NCBI RefSeq assembly: GCF_946478785.1
Contig: NZ_CAMLDD010000007.1
Location: 62,001 to 126,000 of the forward strand
Origin: an uncultured Flavobacterium sp.
Lineage (GTDB): Bacteria > Bacteroidota > Bacteroidia > Flavobacteriales > Flavobacteriaceae
Direction of reading: 5' to 3'
Length of the DNA stretch: 64,000 bases
In this document: one piece after another, positions 1-8,496 of the stretch
How positions within the stretch are numbered: position 1 is the stretch's first letter
Layout of the letters: the number at the start of each line of letters is the position of its first letter
Made by a program: the position numbers and the translations under genes
The notes under the pieces: model-generated
What the model saw: only the letters and a program-made list of their open reading frames with translations
The model's database searches: none
What the model was told of the DNA's origin: nothing

Positions 1-1296
1 CTTATATATATGTTTGGTATCACGAACAATTTCCAACAATTTAACAACCTGATCTTTGGCTTCAATTTTGTTTTTAGGATTACGAACGTTGTCGTCCATA
101 TCAGCTCCGTCACCATCATCCGGAAATTCTTCACCAAAATAATGCAATAGAAACTTTCTTCTTGACATTGAGGTTTCGGCGTAAGCCACAACTTCCTGTA
201 ATAAGGCAAAACCAATTTCCTGTTCAGCAACTGGTTTTCCAGACATAAATTTCTCCAGCTTTTCTACATCTTTATAAGAGTAGTATGCCAGACAATGCCC
301 TTCTCCTCCATCACGACCGGCACGGCCAGTTTCCTGATAATAACTTTCAAGTGATTTTGGAATATCATGATGAATTACAAAACGAACATCTGGTTTGTCG
401 ATTCCCATTCCGAAAGCAATAGTTGCCACCACCACATCAACATCTTCCATCAAGAACATATCCTGATGTTTGGCTCGGGTTTTAGCATCTAAACCTGCAT
501 GATACGGAACAGCACTAATTCCGTTAACTTGTAAAACCTCAGCAATCGATTCAACTTTTTTACGGCTAAGACAGTAAATAATTCCGGATTTTCCTTTATG
601 CTGTTTGATAAACCGAATAATATCCGATTCAATATTTTTAGTTTTAGTACGAACTTCGTAGTATAAGTTTGGTCTGTTGAATGATGCTTTAAAAGTATTC
701 GCATCAGACATGTCCAGGTTTTTCAGAATGTCTTCCTGAACTTTGGGAGTTGCAGTTGCAGTAAGCCCAATAATTGGTACGTTACCTAATTGTTTGATGA
801 TGTTTTTCAGATTTCGATATTCCGGTCTGAAATCATGCCCCCATTCTGAAATACAATGCGCTTCATCAATTGCTACAAATGAAATGGGTACACTTTGTAA
901 AAAAGCAACATATTCTTCTTTTGTTAAAGATTCAGGTGCTACATACAAAAGCTTAGTCAGACCAGATGTGATATCTGTTTTAACCTGGGCAATTTCGGTT
1001 TTTGTGAGAGAGGAATTCAGTACATGAGCGATTCCATTTTCAGAGGAAAGGCTCCTAATAGCGTCAACCTGATTTTTCATTAAAGCAATTAGAGGAGAAA
1101 CAACGATTGCTGTTCCGTCCTGAATTAAAGCTGGCAGTTGATAACAAAGAGATTTACCTCCTCCTGTAGGCATAATTACAAAAGTATTTTTTTTATTTAA
1201 AATACTGGTAATTACTTGTTCCTGCAAACCCTTAAATTGGCTAAAGCCGAAATACTTCTTTAATTCTTTATGTATTTCAATTTCGTTTGAATTCAT
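1..1296 (-). CDS. recQ: ATP-dependent DNA helicase RecQ (partial, C-terminus beyond window)
   Basis: 3'-5' superfamily 2 DNA helicase of recombination and repair. The frame is open from an ATG at 1296 to the window edge, giving residues 1-432. Visible motifs are Walker A TGGGKS (about 44-49), the DEAH box (IDEAHCISEWGHDFRPEY, about 145) and motif VI GRAGRDG. The region after motif VI, which in E. coli RecQ carries four zinc-binding cysteines, reads SRRKFLLHYFGEEF followed by an acidic DDGDGADMDD stretch with no cysteine, so the usual zinc site is absent. The RQC winged helix and any HRDC domain would lie beyond the left edge. The gene is divergent from kdsD across an 84-base gap. The family call is very secure; full length is unknown. 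Confidence 0.95.
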   Translation of the reverse strand, partial: MNSNEIEIHKELKKYFGFSQFKGLQEQVITSILNKKNTFVIMPTGGGKSLCYQLPALIQDGTAIVVSPLIALMKNQVDAIRSLSSENGIAHVLNSSLTKTEIAQVKTDITSGLTKLLYVAPESLTKEEYVAFLQSVPISFVAIDEAHCISEWGHDFRPEYRNLKNIIKQLGNVPIIGLTATATPKVQEDILKNLDMSDANTFKASFNRPNLYYEVRTKTKNIESDIIRFIKQHKGKSGIIYCLSRKKVESIAEVLQVNGISAVPYHAGLDAKTRAKHQDMFLMEDVDVVVATIAFGMGIDKPDVRFVIHHDIPKSLESYYQETGRAGRDGGEGHCLAYYSYKDVEKLEKFMSGKPVAEQEIGFALLQEVVAYAETSMSRRKFLLHYFGEEFPDDGDGADMDDNVRNPKNKIEAKDQVVKLLEIVRDTKHIYK

Positions 1297-1320
1297 TCTT
1301 TATATTAATGGTATTTTGTA

Positions 1321-1328
1321 TAAATTTG
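1321..1328 (+). promoter_or_regulatory. candidate -7 promoter box TAAATTTG upstream of kdsD
   Basis: TAAATTTG matches the Bacteroidota sigma-ABfr -7 consensus TAnnTTTG and lies 53 bases before the TTG start of the isomerase gene, in the divergent recQ/kdsD gap. No TTG at the expected -33 distance is evident, so this is only a candidate. Confidence 0.3.
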
Positions 1329-1380
1329 CATCATAAAGATACGAATTTCTTTCACATTCACAAATTTTAACATTCCTGTT

Positions 1381-2346
1381 TTGATTACAAAAGAAAATAT
1401 TTTAGCTATCGCAAAAAAAACAATTCTCTCTGAAAGTGAAGCAATTACAAAGCTAATTGATTTTCTTGACGAAAATTTTTACGAAGCAACCCAACGCATT
1501 TACGAAACAAAAGGCCGATTAATTGTTACAGGGATTGGAAAAAGTGCCATCATTGCACAAAAAATGGTTGCCACATTCAACTCGACCGGAACACCTTCTA
1601 TGTTTCTTCACGCTTCTGAAGCCATACATGGAGATTTAGGAATGATACAAAATGAGGATATTATAATCTGTATTTCAAAAAGCGGGAACAGTCCTGAAAT
1701 CAAAGCCTTGGTACCTTTATTGAAACGTTTTGGAAATATTTTAATTGGAATAACAGGAAATATAACTTCGTTTTTAGCAAAAGGTTCTGATTACGTTTTA
1801 AACACTACTGTTGATATGGAAGCCTGTCCTATAAACCTGGCTCCTACAAATAGCACAACAGCACAACTTGTTATGGGCGACGCACTTGCAGTATGCCTTA
1901 TGGAAATGCGTGATTTTAAACCCGAAGATTTCGCAGTTTATCATCCAGGCGGAGCTTTAGGGAAAAAATTATTGCTTCGTGTAAAAGATATGATTGAGAA
2001 TTCTTTAAAACCCATGGTTTCACCAGACACATCCGTTAAAAAAGTAATTTTCGAAATCTCCGAAAAAAGACTTGGTGTGACTGCTGTTGTCGAAAACGAT
2101 AAGATAATAGGAATTATTACCGACGGAGACATCAGAAGAATGCTCAATGACAGAGATTCAATTGCAGATTTAACCGCCAAAGATATTATGAGTAAAAACC
2201 CAAAATTAGTTTCTTCAAATACTATGGCTGTAGACGCCCTGAATATTTTAGAAGATTATTCGATAACACAATTGATTGTTTCTGACAATGGCGAATATAA
2301 AGGAGTATTGCATTTACATGACATTTTAAAAGAGGGAATTGTATAA
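1381..2346 (+). CDS. kdsD: KpsF/GutQ family D-arabinose-5-phosphate isomerase
   Basis: Interconverts ribulose-5-phosphate and arabinose-5-phosphate, the first step of Kdo synthesis for LPS; cytosolic. The 321 residues have the usual family layout: a SIS domain (about 35-175, with GIGKS at 51-55 and SKSGNS at 99-104), the HPGGALGKK motif near 188-196, then two CBS domains (about 205-262 and 268-321). The start is TTG, as no ATG fits upstream. The TAA stop shares one base with the tatC ATG (TAATG), so the two are probably translationally coupled. No kdsA or kdsB is in the window. GutQ-like substrate preference cannot be excluded. Confidence 0.9.
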   Translation: MITKENILAIAKKTILSESEAITKLIDFLDENFYEATQRIYETKGRLIVTGIGKSAIIAQKMVATFNSTGTPSMFLHASEAIHGDLGMIQNEDIIICISKSGNSPEIKALVPLLKRFGNILIGITGNITSFLAKGSDYVLNTTVDMEACPINLAPTNSTTAQLVMGDALAVCLMEMRDFKPEDFAVYHPGGALGKKLLLRVKDMIENSLKPMVSPDTSVKKVIFEISEKRLGVTAVVENDKIIGIITDGDIRRMLNDRDSIADLTAKDIMSKNPKLVSSNTMAVDALNILEDYSITQLIVSDNGEYKGVLHLHDILKEGIV

Positions 2347-3161
2347 TGGCAAAGAAAAATCTTAACGAAATGTCGTTTTTGGACCATCTTGAAGAATTGA
2401 GATGGCTATTAGTTAGAAGTACGATTGCGATAATCATTATGGCTATTGCAACTTATTTTATAAGTGATTATTTGTTTGACACTATTCTTTTAGGCCCAAC
2501 ACGACCTACTTTTTTTACATATCAATGGTTTTGTGACGTGTCACATCAATTAGGCATTGCGGAAACCATTTGTATTACCGAACTGAATTTCATCATTCAA
2601 AACACAGAGATGGAGGGTCAGGTAAATATTTTTGTATGGATGTGTCTTTTGGCTGGATTTATTTTAGGTTTTCCTTACATATTATGGGAAGTATGGAAAT
2701 TCATCAGCCCTGCTTTATATGAAAAAGAAAGAAAAAACGCAAAGTTGTTTATTTTTGTATCGTCATTACTTTTCTTTTGTGGGGTGGTTTTTGGATATTA
2801 CGTAGTAATTCCGATGTCGATAAATTTCGTAGCCACTTTTTCTGTTAGTGATGCCGTTGTCAACCAATTTACCTTGACCTCTTACATGGGAATGGTAAAA
2901 ACAAGTATTCTGGCCAGCGGATTATTTTTTGAATTGCCAATCATCATCTATTTCCTAACCAAATTAGGTTTGGTAACGCCAGATTATTTAAGGAAATATT
3001 GGAAATATGCCGTTATACTTATTTTAATTATTGCAGCAATCGTAACTCCTCCTGATGTGGTAAGCCAAACAATCGTTGCAATACCAATGTTGATTATCTA
3101 CGAAGTGAGTATCCTGATTTCGAGAATTGTTTATAGAAATAAATTGAAAGAAAATGTCTGA
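2346..3161 (+). CDS. tatC: Sec-independent protein translocase TatC
   Basis: Polytopic inner-membrane receptor of the twin-arginine pathway, which exports folded proteins. The 271 residues begin with the typical cytosolic N-terminus (MSFLDHLEELRWLLVRS) followed by about six hydrophobic segments and the family motif FEKERK-like LYEKERKNA near 123-133. The insertion between TM1 and TM2 (residues about 45-85) is long and contains several Cys and aromatic residues, as in other Bacteroidota TatC proteins. Coupled to kdsD (TAATG) and overlapping the next gene by 8 bases. TatA is not in the window. Confidence 0.95.
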   Translation: MAKKNLNEMSFLDHLEELRWLLVRSTIAIIIMAIATYFISDYLFDTILLGPTRPTFFTYQWFCDVSHQLGIAETICITELNFIIQNTEMEGQVNIFVWMCLLAGFILGFPYILWEVWKFISPALYEKERKNAKLFIFVSSLLFFCGVVFGYYVVIPMSINFVATFSVSDAVVNQFTLTSYMGMVKTSILASGLFFELPIIIYFLTKLGLVTPDYLRKYWKYAVILILIIAAIVTPPDVVSQTIVAIPMLIIYEVSILISRIVYRNKLKENV

Positions 3162-3504
3162 TATCATTCAAGAATTTAACGATTATCGTTCTAAAATGAA
3201 CGATAAGTTACTTGCCGATAATAATAAAATCGTAAAGCGAATTTTTAATCTTGACACTAATGCTTATGCACCAGGTGCTTTGGATGTAAAAACAAAAGAG
3301 CTCTTAGGTTTAGTTGCTTCTGCTGTTTTACGCTGCGATGATTGTGTAAAGTATCATTTAGAAACAAGCCATAAAGAAGGAATTACCAAAGAAGAAATGA
3401 TGGAAGCCATGGGAATCGCAACTTTAGTTGGAGGAACAATTGTAATTCCGCATTTAAGGAGAGCTTACGAATTTTGGGAAGCTCTCGAAGAAGCTGGTAA
3501 ATAG
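3154..3504 (+). CDS. carboxymuconolactone decarboxylase / AhpD-like protein
   Basis: A 116-residue protein of the CMD/AhpD fold. It carries the redox motif CDDCVKYH (C61, C64, H68), the CxxCxxxH signature of AhpD-like alkylhydroperoxidase proteins, followed by the helical repeat with GxxxEEMMEAMGIATLVGG. A thiol-based peroxide or disulfide role is likely from the motif; the true decarboxylase reaction is unlikely for this subgroup. It overlaps tatC by 8 bases and is the last gene of the kdsD-tatC operon. The physiological partner is unknown. Confidence 0.85.
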   Translation: MSDIIQEFNDYRSKMNDKLLADNNKIVKRIFNLDTNAYAPGALDVKTKELLGLVASAVLRCDDCVKYHLETSHKEGITKEEMMEAMGIATLVGGTIVIPHLRRAYEFWEALEEAGK

Positions 3505-3522
3505 AGAATTCATCTATTAGAT

Positions 3523-3557
3523 ATTAGATAATTGCCTTAAAACCGTAATTATCTAAT
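3523..3557. repeat. AT-rich inverted repeat with a further copy before lptB
   Basis: ATTAGATAATT at 3523-3533 is the exact reverse complement of AATTATCTAAT at 3547-3557, giving an 11-base stem and 13-base loop. A further AATTATCTAATT copy lies at 3687-3698, seven bases before the lptB ATG. The hairpin could end the kdsD-tatC transcript; it has no G+C core or T tail, so terminator activity is doubtful. The rest of the 200-base gap shows nothing recognisable. Confidence 0.35.
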
Positions 3558-3704
3558 TTGGAAAACGCAATAATTTGTTAATTCATTTATCTGATTGATT
3601 ATTTTACTCTTAATTTGTCTCTTGTAATAAACTTTAAAATTGAATTGAGTTAGTTTTTTTTCAATTATCTCATTTTCAAAACATCTAATTATCTAATTGA
3701 AAAA

Positions 3705-4445
3705 ATGAAGCTAAGAGCCGATAATTTAATAAAAACCTACAAAGGGCGCAGTGTTGTAAAAGGAATTTCTGTTGAAGTAAATCAGGGAGAAATTGTGGGG
3801 CTTTTGGGACCAAATGGTGCCGGGAAAACAACTTCGTTTTATATGATTGTGGGATTGGTAAAACCAAATCAGGGAAATATTTACCTGAATGATTTAAATA
3901 TTACCGATTATCCGATGTATAAGCGTGCCCAGCAAGGCATTGGTTATTTGGCGCAGGAAGCTTCCGTTTTTAGAAAACTAAGCATCGAAGATAATATCCT
4001 AAGCGTTTTGCAACTGACTAAACTCTCCAAAGAAGAGCAGATTGCAAAAATGGAAAGTTTAATTGAAGAATTCAGCTTAGAGCATATTCGAACCAACCGG
4101 GGTGATTTGCTTTCGGGAGGTGAACGTCGTCGTACCGAAATTGCGCGTGCCTTAGCCACAGATCCAAAATTTATTTTACTGGACGAGCCTTTTGCAGGAG
4201 TTGATCCCGTTGCGGTTGAGGATATCCAAAGAATTGTAGCACAATTAAAAAATAAGAATATCGGGATTTTAATTACCGATCACAACGTTCAGGAGACTTT
4301 AGCCATTACAGACAAAACATATTTAATGTTTGAAGGAGGAATTTTGAAAGCCGGAATTCCCGAAGAATTAGTTGAAGACGAAATGGTTCGCCGTGTATAT
4401 CTGGGACAAAATTTTGAATTGCGTAAAAAGAAACTTGAATTTTAA
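3705..4445 (+). CDS. lptB: LPS export ABC transporter ATP-binding protein LptB
   Basis: Cytosolic ATPase of the LptB2FGC complex that extracts LPS from the inner membrane and pushes it along the Lpt bridge. The 246 residues fit LptB: Walker A GPNGAGKT (35-42), Q-loop region near 84, signature LSGGERRR (136-143), Walker B FILLDEP (156-162), D-loop and switch His193 (TDHNV). The motif GPNGAGKTTSFYMIVGLVKP is strongly LptB-like. LptF/G/C are not in the window. The gene stands alone, with an inverted-repeat terminator downstream (4464-4500). Confidence 0.95.
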   Translation: MKLRADNLIKTYKGRSVVKGISVEVNQGEIVGLLGPNGAGKTTSFYMIVGLVKPNQGNIYLNDLNITDYPMYKRAQQGIGYLAQEASVFRKLSIEDNILSVLQLTKLSKEEQIAKMESLIEEFSLEHIRTNRGDLLSGGERRRTEIARALATDPKFILLDEPFAGVDPVAVEDIQRIVAQLKNKNIGILITDHNVQETLAITDKTYLMFEGGILKAGIPEELVEDEMVRRVYLGQNFELRKKKLEF

Positions 4446-4463
4446 AAAGAAGTAATCAGTATC

Positions 4464-4500
4464 CAGTTTTTTAGTATTTAAACTGATCACTAAAAAACTG
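4464..4500. terminator. bidirectional hairpin between lptB and the GH25 gene
   Basis: CAGTTTTTTAGT (4464-4475) and ACTAAAAAACTG (4489-4500) are perfect 12-base inverted repeats around a 13-base loop, in the 69-base gap between two convergent genes. The position and the T/A runs suit a bidirectional terminator, although the stem has only four G-C pairs. Confidence 0.5.
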
Positions 4501-4514
4501 ATCACTGAACACTT

Positions 4515-5360
4515 TTAATCCACTGTTATAAACTGCAATTGTTCTAAATCACCGTTATAAATATTAACATCAACCCGATGTTTAACACCCGTTAATGAAG
4601 CTTTTTCTGTAAATTGCCAAAAGAGCCAATCCTCATCAATTTTTTCTCTGTAAAAATTATAATTGGCAATCCAAAATAGATATTCAGTGAATTCTTCTTT
4701 CAGAAAATCATCGTAATAACGTTCTCCAGTATAAATGATAGGGCGAACTCCATAATGAGTTTCTACTTTGTTCAACCATCTTTTCAAACCTTTTTTCAAA
4801 CTGTCCAAAGGCTGATTTTTGGGTAATTTTTCAATATCCAAAACCGGAGGCAAATCACCGGTTTTCAGTTTTACTGTTTTTATAAAAAGATTGGCCTGTT
4901 CAATAGAATTTTCGTTAGGCCGATAATAATGATAAGCCCCTCGCATTATTTTATGTTCTTTGGCACCTTCCCAATTTCTTTTAAATTTACTATCAACTTT
5001 GTTATTTCCGGCTGTCGCACGAATGAAAACAAACTGTACAGGATATTTCTCTTCCAAAATATCTATTTCATGCCAATCGATTTTCCCTTGAAATTCAGAA
5101 ACATCTATTCCAATTACTTTGCCTTTATGTTTTTCCAGAACCTGAATGTTTCGCACATCAGAAAGATGCTTATCAACCTCATCTTCACCTAAAACTTTAT
5201 CCGACTCAAAGCCAAGATAATAAGACAATCCATCACGATAATGATAAATTATGCCTACAAAAAGCAATACAAAAAATGAAAAAATGATGAACCGCAAGCT
5301 TCGTCTAAAAATTGATTTTTTAGGTTTCGCTTTACGGGAGTAAGAAGTTTTTCTTGCCAT
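4515..5360 (-). CDS. membrane-anchored GH25 family lysozyme
   Basis: Glycoside hydrolase family 25 (Chalaropsis-type muramidase), predicted to cut the MurNAc-GlcNAc bond of peptidoglycan. It has a basic N-terminus, one transmembrane segment (about 22-39) and a short linker, then the GH25 barrel: GIDVSEFQGKIDW with D86, then PVLDIEK with D175 and E177, which match the catalytic acidic residues, and a C-terminal WQFTEKA. 281 residues. Anchored in the inner membrane with the domain in the periplasm. It lies 10 bases after pssA on the same strand and may share its transcript. The role in cell-wall turnover is inferred. Confidence 0.9.
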   Translation of the reverse strand: MARKTSYSRKAKPKKSIFRRSLRFIIFSFFVLLFVGIIYHYRDGLSYYLGFESDKVLGEDEVDKHLSDVRNIQVLEKHKGKVIGIDVSEFQGKIDWHEIDILEEKYPVQFVFIRATAGNNKVDSKFKRNWEGAKEHKIMRGAYHYYRPNENSIEQANLFIKTVKLKTGDLPPVLDIEKLPKNQPLDSLKKGLKRWLNKVETHYGVRPIIYTGERYYDDFLKEEFTEYLFWIANYNFYREKIDEDWLFWQFTEKASLTGVKHRVDVNIYNGDLEQLQFITVD

Positions 5361-5370
5361 TCGAATAAAA

Positions 5371-6081
5371 CTACTTTTTCAGAAAATTATTATTTACAAT
5401 TGACAACAGTACATAAAAAATAATTATTAATGGAATTGCCAGGTAATGAAGCAACAGCACTAAAATAACAGCACTCAATAAAAACACGATTTGGAGCGCA
5501 TTATCTTTTAGATTTAACTTTTTAATCTTCAATGAAAATAATGGTATTTCTGCATTCAGAATATAAGCACTGAATACAGTAATTAACAGTAAAACCCATT
5601 TATTAGTTAAAATTTCAAGTATTATTAAAGAGTCCGAAAACTTAAGTACTAAAGGCAGACTCAAAATAAAAAGTGCATTTGCCGGAGTTGGCAGACCAAT
5701 AAACGAATCGGTTTGACGGGTGTCAATATTAAAATTAGCCAATCTGTAACATGAACCTAAAGTGACAATAAAACCTAAAAACGGAATCAGAGGACTTGTC
5801 CCTAAATCGTGGGCACTGTTTGTAAACATCGAAAACATTACATACCCTGGCACTACTCCACTAGTTACCATATCAGCCAAAGAATCCAATTGCAATCCAA
5901 GCGGGCTTGAAACCTTAAATAATCTGGCGAAAAAACCATCAAAAAAATCAAAAAATATCCCTAAGCAAACCATGTAAAAAGCCATTTCATAATTTTGTCC
6001 GGAAACAAAAACTACGGCAACACATCCACAAAAAAGATTGATTAGTGTAATAAAATTAGGAATATGTTTTTTAATGTTCAT
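5371..6081 (-). CDS. pssA: CDP-diacylglycerol-serine O-phosphatidyltransferase
   Basis: CDP-alcohol phosphatidyltransferase that makes phosphatidylserine, the precursor of phosphatidylethanolamine. The family signature D-x2-D-G-x2-A-R-x8-G-x3-D-x3-D is complete: D45, D48, G49, A52, R53, G62, D66, D70. 236 residues with about six to seven hydrophobic segments, consistent with the integral-membrane type II PssA of Bacteroidota. The N-terminus MNIKKHIPNFITLINLFCG is typical of this group. No phosphatidylserine decarboxylase is nearby. Confidence 0.92.
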   Translation of the reverse strand: MNIKKHIPNFITLINLFCGCVAVVFVSGQNYEMAFYMVCLGIFFDFFDGFFARLFKVSSPLGLQLDSLADMVTSGVVPGYVMFSMFTNSAHDLGTSPLIPFLGFIVTLGSCYRLANFNIDTRQTDSFIGLPTPANALFILSLPLVLKFSDSLIILEILTNKWVLLLITVFSAYILNAEIPLFSLKIKKLNLKDNALQIVFLLSAVILVLLLHYLAIPLIIIFYVLLSIVNNNFLKK

Positions 6082-6165
6082 CTTTTATTATTTTGAAGAT
6101 TTAGAGAGCAAATTTAGCATAATAAGTTATTCTTATCTGCGTTTTTAAGAGAGTTTTTTATTCTA

Positions 6166-6264
6166 ATGCCAGACTTTTATATTATTTATGAAAAGGAAGA
6201 AATAAGCTCGGTAAAAAATTATATTTTTGATAAAAATTATACAGGCTTAGGTTTGAAAAAATAA
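6166..6264 (+). CDS. candidate small protein (32 aa), unverified
   Basis: In the 188-base gap between pssA and the PorV-like gene, an ATG at 6166 opens a 32-codon frame ending TAA at 6264, five bases before the next start. The product is hydrophilic with Tyr, Lys and Glu (MPDFYIIYEKEEISS near the start). No family is recognised. Against it: the length is unremarkable for AT-rich DNA, and a possible promoter box lies inside it. Confidence 0.25.
   Translation: MPDFYIIYEKEEISSVKNYIFDKNYTGLGLKK
6222..6229 (+). promoter_or_regulatory. candidate -7 promoter box TATTTTTG before the PorV-like gene
   Basis: TATTTTTG matches TAnnTTTG and lies 40 bases before the TTG start at 6270. No convincing -33 TTG is present. 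Confidence 0.3.
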
Positions 6265-6269
6265 ATACC

Positions 6270-7337
6270 TTGAAAAAAATCTTAGTGTTTTTATTGTTTT
6301 GGAATTGCACTTCACATTATGGACAGACGGTTCGGAAATATTCGAATGAGTTTATGAATATTGGTGTCGATGCTGCAGCATTAGGAATGTCCGGTGCTGT
6401 TGTCGCTTCTACTAATGATGTAAATTCTGTTTATTGGAATCCGGCGGGGCTGAAACATCTTGAGGATCATCAAATCTCATTAATGCACGCCAGTTATTTT
6501 GCGAATATTGCACAATACGACTATATTGGATATGCAATCCCGATTGACGACAGAAGTGCATGGGGAATTTCGATGATTCGTTTTGGAGTTGATGATATTT
6601 TAGACACAACACAATTGATCGACAATCAGGGTAATATTGATTACAACCGTATCAGTTTATTCTCGACTGCAGATTATGGCTTTACGTTTTCGTATGCCAG
6701 GGAATTGCCTATTGAAGGATTTCAATACGGTGTAAATGCCAAAATCATCAGACGTGTCATTGGAAAATTTGCTAATTCCTGGGGATTTGGTTTTGATTTT
6801 GGTCTTCAATTCGAGAAAAACGATTGGAAATTCGGATTGATGCTGCGGGACATTACAACTACTTACAATGTCTGGAATATTGATGAGGAGGAATATAAAA
6901 AGATTTCAGACGCCATTCCCGGAGAAAATCAGGAATTACCGGAAAGTACTGAGATTACATTACCAAAAGCACAATTAGGAATTTCAAAAAAGTTTGAATT
7001 TCATAATGACACCAGCCTTTTGGTTGCTACAAATCTAAACATGCGTTTTGAACAAACCAACGATATTATTTCATCAAATGTCGTTAGCATCGATCCGGCG
7101 CTGGGATTTGAATTTGGTTATACAGAGCTTGTTTTTTTAAGAGCAGGAGCAGGAAACTTTCAAAACGTAATGCAATTAGATAACTCAGAAAAATTAAATT
7201 TTCAGCCTAATATTGGACTTGGTTTTAAATATAAAGGTATTCAGGTTGATTATGCTCTTACTGATTTAGGCAATCAAAGTACAGCACTATATTCGAATAT
7301 TTTTTCGCTTAAAGTAGATTTAGGTATCTTTAGATAA
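6270..7337 (+). CDS. PorV/PorQ family outer-membrane beta-barrel protein
   Basis: 355 residues with a signal peptide (MKKILVFLLFWNCTSHYGQ, cleavage near residue 19) and a FadL-like barrel rich in alternating aromatic strands. The segment GVDAAALGMSGAVVASTNDVNSVYWNPAGL is the hallmark of the PorV/PorQ (UPF0164-like) family, whose members include type IX secretion components. This protein is not PorV or PorQ itself as I know their N-termini, so a T9SS role is only possible. The start is TTG, chosen because it gives the intact signal peptide. Probably co-transcribed with the following DUF4105 gene 25 bases downstream. Confidence 0.75.
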   Translation: MKKILVFLLFWNCTSHYGQTVRKYSNEFMNIGVDAAALGMSGAVVASTNDVNSVYWNPAGLKHLEDHQISLMHASYFANIAQYDYIGYAIPIDDRSAWGISMIRFGVDDILDTTQLIDNQGNIDYNRISLFSTADYGFTFSYARELPIEGFQYGVNAKIIRRVIGKFANSWGFGFDFGLQFEKNDWKFGLMLRDITTTYNVWNIDEEEYKKISDAIPGENQELPESTEITLPKAQLGISKKFEFHNDTSLLVATNLNMRFEQTNDIISSNVVSIDPALGFEFGYTELVFLRAGAGNFQNVMQLDNSEKLNFQPNIGLGFKYKGIQVDYALTDLGNQSTALYSNIFSLKVDLGIFR

Positions 7338-7362
7338 GGATTTACTATTTAAAAAATCAAAC

Positions 7363-8493
7363 ATGAAAAGTTTTACATTTCTACGAATAATGTTTCTATT
7401 ACTACTATTCAATTTTAGTTTTGGACAAAATTTACCATTATCAAAAGAAGCACGTGTAAGTGTATTAACATGCGGTCTTGGCAACGAATCTTATTCTTTT
7501 TTCGGACATACTGCAATTCGTGTTGCTGATTCTGCAAATAATATTGATGTTGTGTATAATTATGGTGCATTCGATTTTAGAACCCCAAATTTTGTAGCCA
7601 AATTTGCAAAAGGCGATTTACAATATTTTGTCATTGCACATTCGTATGTTGATTTTATAAATGAATACAATTATGAAAAAAGAAGCGTTTACGAACAAGA
7701 GTTGCTTATTCCTGAAGATGCAAAACAAAAACTTTTTGACAACTTAAACACTACACTTCTTTCAGAAGATCGTTATTATACTTATAAATTTATTGATAAA
7801 AACTGTACCTCTATGGTCGTTGACATTATCAATAAAACATTAAATCAAGAAGTAATTACTAAGAAAGAAGATACTGATAAAACATACAGAAGTATTTTAT
7901 TCCCTTATTTTGATGGCCATTTTTATGAAAAGTTGGGTACGAGCATCATATTTGGAACAAAAGTGGATCAGTTAGGTACCAAAATATTCTTGCCATTTGA
8001 ATTGAAAAACAGTTTAGAGAAAACTACTTTTCAAAACCATTCTCTTGTGAGTAAAAGCAAAACTATTTTAAACTTTGAAAAAGAAACACCAGCTTCGTGG
8101 TGGAACAATGTTTACACCTATATTATTTTGCTTGGTTTCATTGTTTTTATAAACAAAAGATTCGTTGATAAAATCTATTTATTCATTCTGTCTTTAATGG
8201 GAATCTTTTTTATTTCAGTTGGATTTTATTCCTTTCATCTGGAATTGGCAATGAATTATAACACTTTATTGTTTAGCCCGTTTTTATTGATTTTGATTAT
8301 TCTTTCGGCAATAAACAATAAAAGATGGACATATAAATTTGCTATATTACATCTGGTCTTATTGATTATTTATACACTTTTCATAATTAACAAAGCGCAT
8401 TTTTTTATAATCTTACCAATGATTATTACCAGTGGAGTTGTTTTGGTAAGAGTAGCCCTCAGAAATAAAAAAAGAATTCCGATTATAATTTAA
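7363..8493 (+). CDS. DUF4105 domain membrane protein
   Basis: 376 residues: a signal peptide (about 1-21, ending FSFGQ), then a DUF4105 domain (about 25-260) with the conserved SVLTCGLGNESYSFFGHTAIRV and the IDKNCTSMVVDII segments, then five or so hydrophobic helices (about 250-376). The conserved Cys and His residues resemble a papain-like NlpC/P60 arrangement, and a periplasmic hydrolase role has been suggested for such domains, but the function is not established. It converges on the polysaccharide locus with only three bases between the two stop codons. Confidence 0.75.
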   Translation: MKSFTFLRIMFLLLLFNFSFGQNLPLSKEARVSVLTCGLGNESYSFFGHTAIRVADSANNIDVVYNYGAFDFRTPNFVAKFAKGDLQYFVIAHSYVDFINEYNYEKRSVYEQELLIPEDAKQKLFDNLNTTLLSEDRYYTYKFIDKNCTSMVVDIINKTLNQEVITKKEDTDKTYRSILFPYFDGHFYEKLGTSIIFGTKVDQLGTKIFLPFELKNSLEKTTFQNHSLVSKSKTILNFEKETPASWWNNVYTYIILLGFIVFINKRFVDKIYLFILSLMGIFFISVGFYSFHLELAMNYNTLLFSPFLLILIILSAINNKRWTYKFAILHLVLLIIYTLFIINKAHFFIILPMIITSGVVLVRVALRNKKRIPIII

Positions 8494-8496
8494 AAA

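Noticed and set aside
743..1027. Plus-strand frame of 94 codons
   Set aside because: Antisense to recQ, whose helicase motifs clearly mark the minus strand as coding.
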